The position numbers and the translations under genes are program-made. A stretch of 64,000 nucleotides of DNA from XYD12-FULL-36-8 sp964613805 (GTDB lineage: Bacteria > Bacteroidota > Ignavibacteria > Ignavibacteriales > Ignavibacteriaceae), in NCBI GenBank assembly GCA_964613805.1, contig CAZTJF010000004.1, positions 62,001-126,000 of the forward strand. The letters are read 5' to 3'. Below, one piece after another: positions 38,001 to 46,382 of the stretch (positions are counted from its first letter, which is position 1; every line of letters begins with the position of its first letter). The notes below the pieces were generated by a model. That model searched no databases. It was not told the origin of the DNA and worked only from the letters and a program-made list of their open reading frames with translations.

Positions 38001-38107
38001 AGCAAATTGGAAAACTTCAGCCAGTACATGCAGCAGAAAAAGTTGGGAGAAACGATCCCTGTCCATGCGGCAGTGGAAAAAAATATAAACAATGCCACGG
38101 TAAGTAA
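35054..38107 (+). CDS. secA: Preprotein translocase ATPase SecA
   Basis: A 1017-residue motor ATPase that drives proteins through SecYEG. The Walker A motif is in MATGEGKTLVATLP, the DEAD-type Walker B in VDEVDSVLIDEARTPLI, and the cross-linking domain follows. The second helicase half has IVDEFTGRVLPGRRYSDGLH, GTTSVEVSE, ATNMAGRGTDIKLG and the arginine-finger region RQLRGRSGRQGDPG. The C-terminal linker ends in the zinc-binding SEC-C motif CPCGSGKKYKQCHG. The greater length compared with E. coli (901) comes mainly from insertions between residues 300 and 460, as in Bacteroidota. GGAGAG precedes the ATG. Confidence 0.97.
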   Translation: MLDFIKKIFGDKHTKETKILWPIVEQINVEHEKLKNLSEDELRAKTSEFKERIQNHTAETRTKIEELRTKLQSDEEFDRNAAYDDLDELEQQLNEEYEEIMNEILPEAFAVVKCTCERLVGKSWTVAGNKITWEMVPYDVQLMGGIVLHQGKIAEMATGEGKTLVATLPMYLNALTGRGVHLVTVNDYLALRDSEWMGEIYKFHGLTVGVILNTMTPDQRKVQYNHDITYGTNNEFGFDYLRDNMAIDKEFQVQRKHNFAIVDEVDSVLIDEARTPLIISGPVDVDDHKFNEMKPRIERLHRLQSNLVSKLVSDAEAILNDENNKSEIEAGKLLLRAQRGLPKHSKLAKVLSEPTYKKLVQTTELEFLREKAKNMYIIDDELYFVIDEKNNTLDLTEKGREELAKGTGMEKDYFVLPDLGTEISKFENDPNLTAEEKIKKKDMLYQKYSESSDRIHTLNQLLKAYTLFEKDVEYVITEEGKIAIVDEFTGRVLPGRRYSDGLHQAIEAKENVKVERDTQTLATITLQNYFRMYNKLAGMTGTAETEESEFYQIYKLPVVVIPTNKPMVRDDQDDAVYRTKREKYNAVIDQLEALRAERRPVLVGTTSVEVSETISRMLKRKNIPHNVLNAKQHQREAEVVAHAGEAGAITIATNMAGRGTDIKLGAGVVDKGGLYILGTERHESRRIDRQLRGRSGRQGDPGTSKFYLSLEDDLMRLFGSDRISSVMTKMGIKDGEVIEHPMITKSVERAQKKVEENNFSIRKRLLEYDDTMNSQREVIYTRRNRALQGDRLKGEILNLLDEFVDDLVEKYFDEVNADKLKEDVLHHLLVDIHIPAEQFESLGKDGIKNKIIDAAKDFYKKKEEMIGSDLMARLERYATLSVIDHKWKEHLREMDELKEGIGLRAYGQKDPLVEYKGEAFKLFVVLLEQIRDEVVSFCFKFWPQAPDDIQNRRRREPATRILETKQSATNIGLSKSQGSDGTQQIGKLQPVHAAEKVGRNDPCPCGSGKKYKQCHGK

Positions 38108-38121
38108 AAGGAAAATATAGT

Positions 38122-38460
38122 ATGAAGAAAATTGAAGCAATCATCCGTCCATTTAAACTTGATGAAGTAAAAGAAGCACTGATCGAGGAAGGTGTTCGCG
38201 GCTTGACCATTTCTGAAGTTCGCGGCTATGGAAGACAAAAAGGTCACACAGAAACCTATCGCGGCAGCGAATATAGAATTGAGTTTGTTCCCAAAATCAA
38301 AATTGAAGTTGTCGTGGATAAAAGTAAAGTTGATAAAGTTGTGGATGCAATTCTTAGGACTGCAAAAACCGGACAAGTTGGCGATGGTAAAATCTTTATT
38401 TCTGATATTCAAGATGTGATAAGAATTCGAACTGATGAATCGGGACCAGAGGCATTGTAA
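38122..38460 (+). CDS. glnB: Nitrogen regulatory protein P-II
   Basis: A 112-residue trimeric signalling protein that reads 2-oxoglutarate and ATP/ADP. It starts MKKIEAIIRPFKLDEVKEAL; the T-loop (GRQKGHTETYRGSEYRIEF) keeps Tyr51, the uridylylation site, and the B-loop TAKTGQVGDGKIF is intact. The canonical neighbours glnA, amtB and glnD are absent from the window. It sits 14 bp behind secA and may share its transcript, although AAGGAAAA gives it its own ribosome binding site. GlnB versus GlnK cannot be separated by sequence alone. Confidence 0.93.
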   Translation: MKKIEAIIRPFKLDEVKEALIEEGVRGLTISEVRGYGRQKGHTETYRGSEYRIEFVPKIKIEVVVDKSKVDKVVDAILRTAKTGQVGDGKIFISDIQDVIRIRTDESGPEAL

Positions 38461-38504
38461 AATATTTGCCTTTGCATTTTGTACATTCTTATTTAGCTTT
38501 TCAT

Positions 38505-40682
38505 ATGATTAAAACTATTTCCTCATTAAAAATCTATCTGCTGCCGATATTTTTCATTTCATTGCTTTCTGGCTGCGGCGTTTGGGAGGATTTTACTACT
38601 TACTTTAATCTTTATTACAATACTAAAGACAAATTCGAAGAAGCTGAAGCAGCAATAAAACTCCAGAGGAAAAATCTTTTTGAATTCGAAGAACCAGCTA
38701 TTTCGGGCAATGTACCGCAGTTATTAAATCAAGTTATTGAAAAATGTTCGAAGATATTACAGTTTCACTCCAAATCAAGTTATGTTGATAATGCGCTGCT
38801 GATGCTTGGTAAATCATTCTATTATCAAAGAAATTATCAGAAGGCAATAAGGAAATTTCAGGAACTTGCTGTGACTGATCCCGAAAGCAATTTAATTCTT
38901 GAAAATGATCTATGGATTGCAAAAACGCAAATGAGATTAAAGGATTTCAAAAATGCTTTGCCAATGTTGAAATATGTTCGAGAAAAATCTATTGATGAGA
39001 GTGAAAACGATTTTACTAAAGAAGCATATGTTGAAGAAATAGTCCATTTAATAATTCAAGAACAATATTCTTCTGCAATTACACTTATGAAAGAATTTTT
39101 GGATGTTTCGAGAGATGATGAAGTTAACGCAGAGGTTGTTTATGAGTTAGCAAGACTTTACATAAAAATGGACGACATTGAAAATGCAATGGCTTCGTAT
39201 CAAAAAGTTTTTGATTACTCTCCATCATTTGATATAGAATTCAAAGCTAAAGCAGAGTTGGCGTCAACATTGCGGGAAGCCGGGAAAGATGAAGAATCAT
39301 TGGTTCTGCTTGAAGAAATGAGGAATCAAAATAAATACTCAGATTCGTATGATAAAATTGATCTTGAAACCGGAATTACGTTGTACGCTTTAGGCAGAGT
39401 TGAAGAGTCAGTTGAGCTGCTCATAAAAGTTGATACAACCTATACTTCATCCCCAAATTCTGGCATGGCCAAATTTAAGCTTGGGGAAATATTTGAATAT
39501 CATTATAAAAATTTTGATAGTGCGAGTACATATTATGTCAAAGCCGCAAGTTCAACTGCTCCACCAGAGTACTCGAAACCAGCTTCCGAAAAAGCCCAGC
39601 TATTTAGAAAGTATCAAACCATTCAAAAAAATATTTTTGATTCAAAAAAACAGCTTTCCTATCTTGAAAATCCAGAAGAATTTATTCAAGATTCAATTGC
39701 ATATTATTCTGACACGTTAAGTGCTGAAGAACAGAGTTTTCAACAAGAACCATTTGGTGAGAATCGAAATGAAGGTGATGAAAAAGGATTAGTTCAGCCG
39801 CTCAAAACACAAGTGAAAACTCAAACTAAAAATCCGCCTCTTCGACCAATAATTTCTGTTGATTCTTTAAAAAGCATAATTGTTAAAAACGAATTCGATC
39901 TTGCAAATCTATTTTTTACTGAGTTGAATGTTCCCGATTCAGCATTTTATTATTATAAAAATATTGTTGATAGTTTTCCCGATTCACGATTTTATTCAAG
40001 CTCTCTTTATTCTTTGGGAGCTTATTATAACAGCGTTGGAAGACAGGAGGAAGCAGACAGCATTTTTAATTTTATTTATGAAAATTATCGAACTGAAAAT
40101 ATTGTTAATGCCGCAGCGCTTCAGCTTAAAAAGCCATTGATAAATTTAAACTACGATCCAGCTGATGAACTTTACATAGAAGCAGAAAAAAAACTTATTG
40201 AAAAAAGATACGATGAATCGGTAAATAAATTTTATAATATTTTTACCACTCATCCTAAATCACCAATTGCGCCCAAAGCGCTGTATGCCGGGGGTTGGAT
40301 ATTAGAAAATGAACTTAAACTCTTGGATTCTGCGGCAGTTTTTTATGACAGTTTGGATGTTAAATATCCGCAATCGCAATATGCTTCTCGCATTAAACCA
40401 AAGCTTTCTTTTTATAAACAAGAAAATGAAAGAAAAAATAAAGCGATCGAAGATTCATTGAAGCAGATTGAAGCACAAAAATTGGAAAAAATGAAATCTG
40501 ATTCGTTAAAAGCTAATAAACCTGGTGAGGAGGTTAAAAAAGAACAACCTCAAATAGAGGAAGCACCTGATACTGATGAAGAAATAAAGCGAAAGGAAAT
40601 GGAAGAAAATGAACTCCAAAAGTCAGGTGTTCCGGTTGATATAAAAGAACCTGAAAATCCTAAAAACGAGAAAATAAAATAA
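38505..40682 (+). CDS. TPR-repeat outer-membrane lipoprotein, possibly SprE/PorW-like
   Basis: A 725-residue protein. Starting at ATG 38505 gives a textbook lipoprotein signal: KIYLLPIFFISLLSGC, with Cys about 24 as lipid anchor. The body is helical with many TPR-like repeats (SSYVDNALLMLGKSFYYQR, YQKAIRKFQELAV, NAMASYQKVFDYSP). The C-terminal 90 residues are Lys/Glu-rich and probably disordered. Long TPR lipoproteins of this build include SprE/PorW, a part of the type IX secretion machinery, and the sorting-domain proteins in this window need such a machine. That identity is a suggestion only. An in-frame TTG at 38466 would spoil the lipoprotein signal. Confidence 0.75.
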   Translation: MIKTISSLKIYLLPIFFISLLSGCGVWEDFTTYFNLYYNTKDKFEEAEAAIKLQRKNLFEFEEPAISGNVPQLLNQVIEKCSKILQFHSKSSYVDNALLMLGKSFYYQRNYQKAIRKFQELAVTDPESNLILENDLWIAKTQMRLKDFKNALPMLKYVREKSIDESENDFTKEAYVEEIVHLIIQEQYSSAITLMKEFLDVSRDDEVNAEVVYELARLYIKMDDIENAMASYQKVFDYSPSFDIEFKAKAELASTLREAGKDEESLVLLEEMRNQNKYSDSYDKIDLETGITLYALGRVEESVELLIKVDTTYTSSPNSGMAKFKLGEIFEYHYKNFDSASTYYVKAASSTAPPEYSKPASEKAQLFRKYQTIQKNIFDSKKQLSYLENPEEFIQDSIAYYSDTLSAEEQSFQQEPFGENRNEGDEKGLVQPLKTQVKTQTKNPPLRPIISVDSLKSIIVKNEFDLANLFFTELNVPDSAFYYYKNIVDSFPDSRFYSSSLYSLGAYYNSVGRQEEADSIFNFIYENYRTENIVNAAALQLKKPLINLNYDPADELYIEAEKKLIEKRYDESVNKFYNIFTTHPKSPIAPKALYAGGWILENELKLLDSAAVFYDSLDVKYPQSQYASRIKPKLSFYKQENERKNKAIEDSLKQIEAQKLEKMKSDSLKANKPGEEVKKEQPQIEEAPDTDEEIKRKEMEENELQKSGVPVDIKEPENPKNEKIK

Positions 40683-40734
40683 GAAGGTAATTCTTAGTTA
40701 AATGATCTAAGTATATTCTAATGAAGAACCTTTC

Positions 40735-41487
40735 ATGAATTACGCTCAATTTCCACCGCTCGAAGCTGCCGAATACATTGGCAAAATCAAACCTATCATA
40801 ATTAAAAGGAAAGTATTTTATTCTGTTACATATCTGATTTTAATTTTGTATTTCAGTCTACCATCACTTAACATTCCATGGCTTCAATATGGCAAAACAA
40901 GAATAACTTCGTTGATGGAACAGCGTGCTTTGGAAAATTTAATGATATTTTATCCAAGGCAATCATGGGTGAATATTGATGATGTAAATCCCAATTTGCT
41001 CAAAGCGATAATTTCAATGGAAGATGGAAAATTTTTTATTCACAAAGGAATTGATTGGAAGGAATTGAAAACATCCATTCGTTTAAATAAGCGGCGTGGA
41101 AGGACTGTTCGAGGCGGAAGTACAATTACTATGCAGCTATCAAAAAATCTATTTCTCTCTACAAGTAAAAGTATCTTAAGAAAAGGTAAAGAATTTCTGA
41201 TTGCTCTAAGGATGGAAAAAGAACTTCCGAAAAAATCAATTCTGGAAAATTATATTAACATTGTTGAGTGGGGAGAAGGTATTTTTGGAATTAAAAAAGC
41301 CGCGCAAATATATTATAATAAAGAACCGAAGAATCTTACAGCTATAGAAAGTTCCAGATTGGCAGCCGTTATTCCATCTCCACTAAGGCATGATCCTTCC
41401 GTAAATTCCGGCTACATAAACCGTCGTTCATCAATAATTAGGGGAAGATTAAACGATACTCAATTGTTTCCCGAAAAAGTAAAATGA
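40735..41487 (+). CDS. mtgA: Monofunctional peptidoglycan glycosyltransferase
   Basis: A 250-residue inner-membrane enzyme that polymerises lipid II into glycan strands. One membrane segment (about 25-45) is followed by the GT51 domain with the catalytic Glu in ISMEDGKFFIHKGIDW, then RGGSTITMQLSKNLFL, the second Glu region NIVEWGEGIFGIKKAA and SRLAAVIPSP. There is no transpeptidase domain, so it is the monofunctional type. It is coupled to the next gene by ATGA. Confidence 0.95.
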   Translation: MNYAQFPPLEAAEYIGKIKPIIIKRKVFYSVTYLILILYFSLPSLNIPWLQYGKTRITSLMEQRALENLMIFYPRQSWVNIDDVNPNLLKAIISMEDGKFFIHKGIDWKELKTSIRLNKRRGRTVRGGSTITMQLSKNLFLSTSKSILRKGKEFLIALRMEKELPKKSILENYINIVEWGEGIFGIKKAAQIYYNKEPKNLTAIESSRLAAVIPSPLRHDPSVNSGYINRRSSIIRGRLNDTQLFPEKVK

Positions 41488-42140
41488 AGTTAAAACATTT
41501 GCTTGATTTGATCGAAGAAGGTGAAAACCTCACTTGTGAGTTAAAAAGAAAATTTTCTTCTGCGGAAAAAATCGCCCGAGAAATGATAGCTTTTGCAAAT
41601 ACAAAAGGCGGTTATTTAATTTTTGGTGTTGATGATGATAGAGAGATCGTAGGAGTTGAAAGTGAAAAAGCCGAATCCGAATTGATATTGGATGCTGCAA
41701 AGAATTATTGCGAACCGCCTTTGAATATCAAAATTGATTATGTGGAAGTTAAGGGTAAAGAAGTTGTAGTTGTTGAAGTTTTTGAATCCGATCTAAAACC
41801 GCATAGGATTCAAGATTATCGCAATGAATTGGATGTTAACAATTCAGTTGTAACAATTAGGGTAAACGATAAAAGTGTTCACGCCAGTAAAGAAATGATA
41901 CGAATAATGAAATCCCGTTCATCTGAAATGAGCTTGAAAAAATATTCAATTGGCGCTAATGAAAAAGCGGTTTTTGAATATTTGGATAAGAACGAAAGAA
42001 TCTCGGTTAAAGAATTAAGCAATTATGTGAATATTTCGGAGCGAAGAGCTTCGAGAACTCTGGTTAAGCTGGTCAGAGCAAATCTATTATTTCTTCACAC
42101 AAAGGATAATGGAGAAGAGTTTTTTACAAACGCACAATAA
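41484..42140 (+). CDS. AlbA_2 (Schlafen-like) domain protein with C-terminal winged helix
   Basis: A 218-residue protein. Residues about 10-125 are the AlbA_2 domain, with ENLTCELKRKFSS, MIAFANTKGGYLIFGVDDD and the substrate-pocket region KPHRIQ. Residues about 150-215 form a helix-turn-helix (NERISVKELSNYVNISERRA). The family is widespread as putative nucleic-acid-binding regulators and is sometimes linked to phage defence, but this copy lies in a housekeeping setting overlapping mtgA. I would call it a probable transcriptional regulator of unknown target. Confidence 0.8.
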   Translation: MKLKHLLDLIEEGENLTCELKRKFSSAEKIAREMIAFANTKGGYLIFGVDDDREIVGVESEKAESELILDAAKNYCEPPLNIKIDYVEVKGKEVVVVEVFESDLKPHRIQDYRNELDVNNSVVTIRVNDKSVHASKEMIRIMKSRSSEMSLKKYSIGANEKAVFEYLDKNERISVKELSNYVNISERRASRTLVKLVRANLLFLHTKDNGEEFFTNAQ

Positions 42141-42163
42141 GAATTCATTATTGTTTTAACTTT

Positions 42164-42697
42164 TTACGAATCAAATATTTTTCTCATTTCGAATATTGCT
42201 ATTCCGTAGGCAACAGCAACATTAAGCGATTGCTTAATTCCATATTGTGGTATCTCAATCGAGGCATCACATAGCTCAAGAAGCTCTTGTGACACTCCGG
42301 TAATTTCGTTACCAACAACAAGACAAATGGGAAAATCATTGTTATTTATTTGATAATAAGGAGAGCAACTATCAGTCAATTCCAATGCAACAATCTTAAC
42401 TCCGTCATTTTTTAATCTGCCGATTACACTTTTTGCATCTTTAACATATTCCCATTTTACGCTTTCGGTTGAACCAAGTGCAGTTTTTAGAACCTCTTTT
42501 TTGGGCGGGCAAGGTGTGTAACCGCAGAGATATAATTTTTCGATCATTGCCCCATCTGATGTTCTGAATATTGCACCAACATTATAATTGCTTCTGATGC
42601 TGTTAAGCAAAACATAAACAGGCAATTTCTTAACTGTATGTAAAGTCTCAATTGAACTTCTCTTAAGGGAGATTTCATCGTGTGTAAGTTTTCTCAT
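42164..42697 (-). CDS. TrmH/SpoU-family RNA 2'-O-methyltransferase
   Basis: A 177-residue knotted (SPOUT) methyltransferase. Motif 1 is in LLNSIRSNYNVGAIFRTSDG (the Asn-Arg pair), motif 2 in LVVGNEITGVSQELLELCD, motif 3 in IPQYGIKQSLNVAVAYGIAI. It uses S-adenosylmethionine to methylate a ribose in tRNA or rRNA; the length matches the catalytic core alone, without the extra RNA-binding domain of some relatives. It lies 19 bp behind rlmN, so both RNA modification genes probably share a transcript. Confidence 0.9.
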   Translation of the reverse strand: MRKLTHDEISLKRSSIETLHTVKKLPVYVLLNSIRSNYNVGAIFRTSDGAMIEKLYLCGYTPCPPKKEVLKTALGSTESVKWEYVKDAKSVIGRLKNDGVKIVALELTDSCSPYYQINNNDFPICLVVGNEITGVSQELLELCDASIEIPQYGIKQSLNVAVAYGIAIFEMRKIFDS

Positions 42698-42716
42698 TTG
42701 CTGGTTTTAGTTTCGT

Positions 42717-43820
42717 TCAAATGAATTTAGTAGCAAGCTGACCACATGCAGCAGCAATATCATCACCTTGTGTTTGTCGCACCATGACCGTAACATTTTT
42801 ATCTCGAAGTTTTCTAACAAAATCATCTAATTTATCTTTTGGTGTTGAATCAAGCTGCGCGGGATATCCGATTGGATTCATGTGCTTCAAAGAGTTAAAT
42901 GGAATGACATTAACCTTAGATGGAATTTCTTTACAGATTTTTACAAGGGCATTAACATCATCATCTGTATCGTTTAAATCTTTTAACATAACGTACTCGA
43001 ATGTAATTCTTGTTCCGGTTAGTTTAGCATAGTACCTAACAGCCATCAAATTTTCTTTTAAAGAATATTTCTGGTTTATCGGCATAAGCTTGCTTCTAAT
43101 TTCTTCAAAGCAAGAATGAAGTGACAGTGCTATCTTCACATTTATACCGGAATCAGCAAGCTCTCGGATTTTTGGAGCGATTCCAGCAGTTGATAAAGTA
43201 ATTTTCTTGATGCTGATGCTTTTTGTTAGTTCATGAGAAAAAATCTTCAAACTCTTTAAAGTATTTTGATAATTAAGTAGCGGCTCACCCATTCCCATGT
43301 AAACAATGTTTGTGATTTTATCTTTACCGTAATCTTTTGCTGCCAGCATGTACTGATCAAAGATTTCGCCGGAGGTGAGATTTCTTTTATATCCCATCAA
43401 ACCTGTTGCGCAAAATTGACAATCGAGCGGGCAGCCAACTTGAGTTGATATGCAAAGAGTTGTGCGGGTGTCTTCAGGTATAATTACCGATTCAATTTTA
43501 TAATTATCCTCGGTGATGAAAATATATTTTTTTGTTTTTGTGGATTCAGATTGCTCGGTGTGAAAATAATTCAGTGTCTGAATCTCTATTTTATCACGGA
43601 TTTCATTTCTAATCGTCTTCGGGATGTTGCTCATTTCATCAATATCTGTCGAAAGGTGGTTATAAAGCCAATAAAAAAATTGGTCGCCGCGAAATTTTTG
43701 CATGCCTTTAGAAACGAAAAACTCTTTCAATTCAGAAAGGGTCAAACCTTTTAGAATAATTTTTTTCTGAATTTGATCATCAGATTTGCTTTCTGTTGGT
43801 AAGTTAGTCCCGTTTTCCAT
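42717..43820 (-). CDS. rlmN: Dual-specificity 23S rRNA/tRNA adenine C2-methyltransferase
   Basis: A 367-residue radical SAM enzyme that methylates C2 of A2503 in 23S rRNA and A37 in some tRNAs. The N-terminal accessory domain (LTLSELKEFFVSKGMQKFRG, FFYWLYNH) leads to the radical SAM cluster GCPLDCQFCATGLMGYKRNL with CxxxCxxC. The mechanistic Cys near the C-terminus is in DDIAAACGQL, and YMGMGEPLLNY is intact. It starts the two-gene minus-strand unit with the TrmH-type gene. Confidence 0.96.
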   Translation of the reverse strand: MENGTNLPTESKSDDQIQKKIILKGLTLSELKEFFVSKGMQKFRGDQFFYWLYNHLSTDIDEMSNIPKTIRNEIRDKIEIQTLNYFHTEQSESTKTKKYIFITEDNYKIESVIIPEDTRTTLCISTQVGCPLDCQFCATGLMGYKRNLTSGEIFDQYMLAAKDYGKDKITNIVYMGMGEPLLNYQNTLKSLKIFSHELTKSISIKKITLSTAGIAPKIRELADSGINVKIALSLHSCFEEIRSKLMPINQKYSLKENLMAVRYYAKLTGTRITFEYVMLKDLNDTDDDVNALVKICKEIPSKVNVIPFNSLKHMNPIGYPAQLDSTPKDKLDDFVRKLRDKNVTVMVRQTQGDDIAAACGQLATKFI

Positions 43821-43940
43821 ATCAAAATATAAGCAGAAGAATTTATCTATAAAATAAAAACATTTCTCATTTTATTTACTATTGTCTAATTTAAAAGTGA
43901 GTTCTGAAAATATTCTTTAAATCTAATAACAGGAGAGGAA

Positions 43941-45083
43941 ATGAATTTTGATTTCACTGAAGACCAGCTAATGATACAACAATCTGCAAAAGAATTTGCC
44001 GAAGCTGAAATTGCCCCAAGTTCTATTCAACGAGATATTAGTGCAGAATTTCCCCATGACATTGTAAAAAAAATAGGTGAGTTAGGATTTTTAGGAATGA
44101 TGGTTCCGCCTGAGTTTGGAGGTGCTGGTCTTGATACGATAAGCTATGTTTTAGCCATGATAGAAATATCCAAAGTTGATGCAAGCGTTGGTGTAATTAT
44201 GTCAGTTAATAATTCTCTGGTTTGCCACGGATTAGAAAAATATGGATCAGATTATATAAAAGAAAAATATCTTACATCGTTGGCTAAAGGTGAAAAGCTT
44301 GGAGCTTTTGCATTGTCTGAACCTGAAGCCGGAAGTGATGCGACCAAACAAAAAACCACTGCCGATAAAGATGGTGATTATTATGTTCTAAATGGAATGA
44401 AGAATTGGATTACCAATGGAATTTCCGCAGATTATTTTCTGGTGATGGCTACTACCGATAAGGAAAAAGGTCATCATGGTATATCAACAATACTTGTTGA
44501 AAAAGGAACGCCTGGTTTTGGTCATGGAAAAAAAGAAGATAAACTGGGAATACGAAGTTCCGATACTTGCTCGCTTACTTTTGAAAATTGCAGAGTACCG
44601 GCAAAAAATATTGTCTGGGAAGAGGGGAAAGGTTTTAACTTTGCGATGAACACGCTTAATGGTGGTAGAATTGGAATTGCATCTCAAGCAATTGGTATTG
44701 CAGAAGCATCGTTTGAAGCAGCACTTAAATATTCTAAAGAAAGAAAAGCTTTCGGTGCTAATATTGCAAGTTTCCAGGCAATTCAATTTAAGCTCGCAGA
44801 TATGGCTGTTAAGATTGATGCAGCAAAAATGCTGACATTAAAAGCTGCCGCACTTAAGGATGCTCAAAAGAAATATTATAAAGAAGCGGCAATGGCAAAA
44901 CTTTATTCATCTAAAATTGCCGTTGAGTGCGCGCTTGAGGCAATTCAAATTCATGGCGGGTATGGCTACGTACGGGAGTATTTAGTAGAACGTTATTTAC
45001 GTGATGCTAAGATAACCGAAATTTATGAGGGAACTTCAGAGATTCAAAATATTGTTATAGCCCGCGCTTTGCTTGACGCTTAA
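43941..45083 (+). CDS. Acyl-CoA dehydrogenase, short-chain type
   Basis: A 380-residue FAD enzyme introducing a trans-2 double bond in acyl-CoA. Motifs are complete: FALSEPEAGSDATKQKTTAD, WITNGISADYFLVMATT, RAFGANIASFQ-like KERKAFGANIASFQAIQF, and the catalytic Glu in ITEIYEGTSEIQNIVIAR. The length and closing motif fit the butyryl/short-chain group (BCAD-like), although substrate length cannot be fixed by sight. No electron-transfer flavoprotein or thiolase genes are adjacent. AGGAGAGGAA precedes the ATG. Confidence 0.94.
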   Translation: MNFDFTEDQLMIQQSAKEFAEAEIAPSSIQRDISAEFPHDIVKKIGELGFLGMMVPPEFGGAGLDTISYVLAMIEISKVDASVGVIMSVNNSLVCHGLEKYGSDYIKEKYLTSLAKGEKLGAFALSEPEAGSDATKQKTTADKDGDYYVLNGMKNWITNGISADYFLVMATTDKEKGHHGISTILVEKGTPGFGHGKKEDKLGIRSSDTCSLTFENCRVPAKNIVWEEGKGFNFAMNTLNGGRIGIASQAIGIAEASFEAALKYSKERKAFGANIASFQAIQFKLADMAVKIDAAKMLTLKAAALKDAQKKYYKEAAMAKLYSSKIAVECALEAIQIHGGYGYVREYLVERYLRDAKITEIYEGTSEIQNIVIARALLDA

Positions 45084-45090
45084 AGTTTTA

Positions 45091-45546
45091 ATGATAAGAA
45101 TATTTGTACTCTTATTTTTATTTTCTTGCAGCAGCCAATTTCCTCAATCAGATTGGGTAAAGTGGGAAAAAGTTAATCCGAATTATACTAAGCAAACGGA
45201 ATCCACGAAAAGAGATTACTCAATTTCTGAAGGAAACTTTGCAAAACAATTTGTTAAATCATTGGCAGTCGGCTATTGGTTTTTCATCTCAGATGTAGAT
45301 GGTGATAATTGTCCATTCAGTCCATCCTGCTCCAATTTTTTAATTCAAGCAGTTGAAGAAACTAACCTTCCCCAAGGTGTTATAATGTTCTTTGATCGCT
45401 TCACACGCGATCTGAATATTTTTAATAGGGAAAATAAATATCCCAGAATCGGAGCAGCACATTTATATGATCCGGTTCAACTTTACACGCTTGACGAAAA
45501 AAGCATAAATTATATTCCACCGAAAACTTTCGTTAAAGCTGAATGA
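45091..45546 (+). CDS. Exported YidD-like protein
   Basis: A 151-residue protein that keeps part of the YidD signature (NCPFSPSCSNFLIQAVEE; compare the family CxxxPSCSxYxxxA). The usual RCxPxxxGGxDPVP end is altered to RDLNIFN and DPVQLYTL. Unlike ordinary YidD (about 85 residues, cytoplasmic face), it has an N-terminal export signal with a possible lipobox (LLFLFSC) and about 50 residues before the YidD core. I start at ATG 45091; a TTG 18 bases earlier would overlap the upstream gene. It is coupled by ATGA to a TPR/membrane protein gene. Confidence 0.65.
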   Translation: MIRIFVLLFLFSCSSQFPQSDWVKWEKVNPNYTKQTESTKRDYSISEGNFAKQFVKSLAVGYWFFISDVDGDNCPFSPSCSNFLIQAVEETNLPQGVIMFFDRFTRDLNIFNRENKYPRIGAAHLYDPVQLYTLDEKSINYIPPKTFVKAE

Positions 45547-46382
45547 TAAAAACATTATCGTTCATTTTTTTGTTAGCTAATATTATTTTCAGTCAATACA
45601 TTGATTCTATCAATCCGATTCATTCACGTGAAAACATTATAAAATTTGCTGACCATTTATTTTGTGAGAGGGATTATTTGCGTGCGGCTGAGGAATACCT
45701 GCGTGTTGATGAAGCTTTAAGAAATGAGACTATAAACTTCAAAACTGCTCTAAGCTGCTCGAGAATTGGAGATTACTCATCAGCCGGCAAATTATTTTCT
45801 ACCATAAAAGAAAGTTCATCTTTGTATCAATCATCTAAACTTGAATTAATGAAGATTCTCTTTCTTGAAGAAAAGTATTCCGAACTGAGGAAATATTCAG
45901 AAGTGAATGGTTTACAAAAGTCGAAATTGTATTTAATATCCTTTTTCATGGGTAATGAAAAAATTACTCTCCCGAATAATTTTCTTGAATCCTTTGATGA
46001 AAACGAAAAAACCGAAGTGATGGACCTATATCAATTGAAAGTTAACTCGCCGGACAAAAATCCGATTATTGCTTCTATTCTTTCAGTAATTATTCCTGGC
46101 GCAGGGAAGATTTATACCGGTGAAATAAGTGATGGTATAGTCTCGTTTATCACCACGAGTTTGTTCGCATTTCTTTCCTACGATAACTTCAAAGCAGATC
46201 ATAAATTCAGGGCGTGGTTGTTTGGAGGATTAGCTGCCGGATTTTATGCGGGTAACGTCTATGGTTCTTACGCTTCAGCACAAATTTATAATGCACACGT
46301 AAAGTATGAATTCAACTTGGCTTTGGATTCATTTATTAATTCAAAAAATTATTTTATTCCGCAATATGATTTTTGTAAGTAA
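45543..46382 (+). CDS. Exported TPR-like protein with C-terminal membrane hairpin (copy A)
   Basis: A 279-residue protein not assigned to a named family. A signal peptide (SFIFLLANIIFSQ) is followed by about 140 residues of TPR-like helices (HLFCERDYLRAAEEYLRV). The C-terminal part has one or two hydrophobic segments introduced by PIIASILSVIIPGAGKIYTG. The PGxGxxYxG turn resembles TM2/DUF5683-type membrane hairpins. Copy B, directly downstream, has the same layout. The gene is coupled to the YidD-like gene by ATGA. Confidence 0.6.
   Translation: MIKTLSFIFLLANIIFSQYIDSINPIHSRENIIKFADHLFCERDYLRAAEEYLRVDEALRNETINFKTALSCSRIGDYSSAGKLFSTIKESSSLYQSSKLELMKILFLEEKYSELRKYSEVNGLQKSKLYLISFFMGNEKITLPNNFLESFDENEKTEVMDLYQLKVNSPDKNPIIASILSVIIPGAGKIYTGEISDGIVSFITTSLFAFLSYDNFKADHKFRAWLFGGLAAGFYAGNVYGSYASAQIYNAHVKYEFNLALDSFINSKNYFIPQYDFCK

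Noticed and set aside
38466..38504. Upstream TTG start for the TPR lipoprotein
   Set aside because: It would place 13 residues before a perfect lipoprotein signal; ATG 38505 is better. The same reasoning moved starts at 45073, 46306, 50794, 52171, 32612, 20282, 22559 and 61541.
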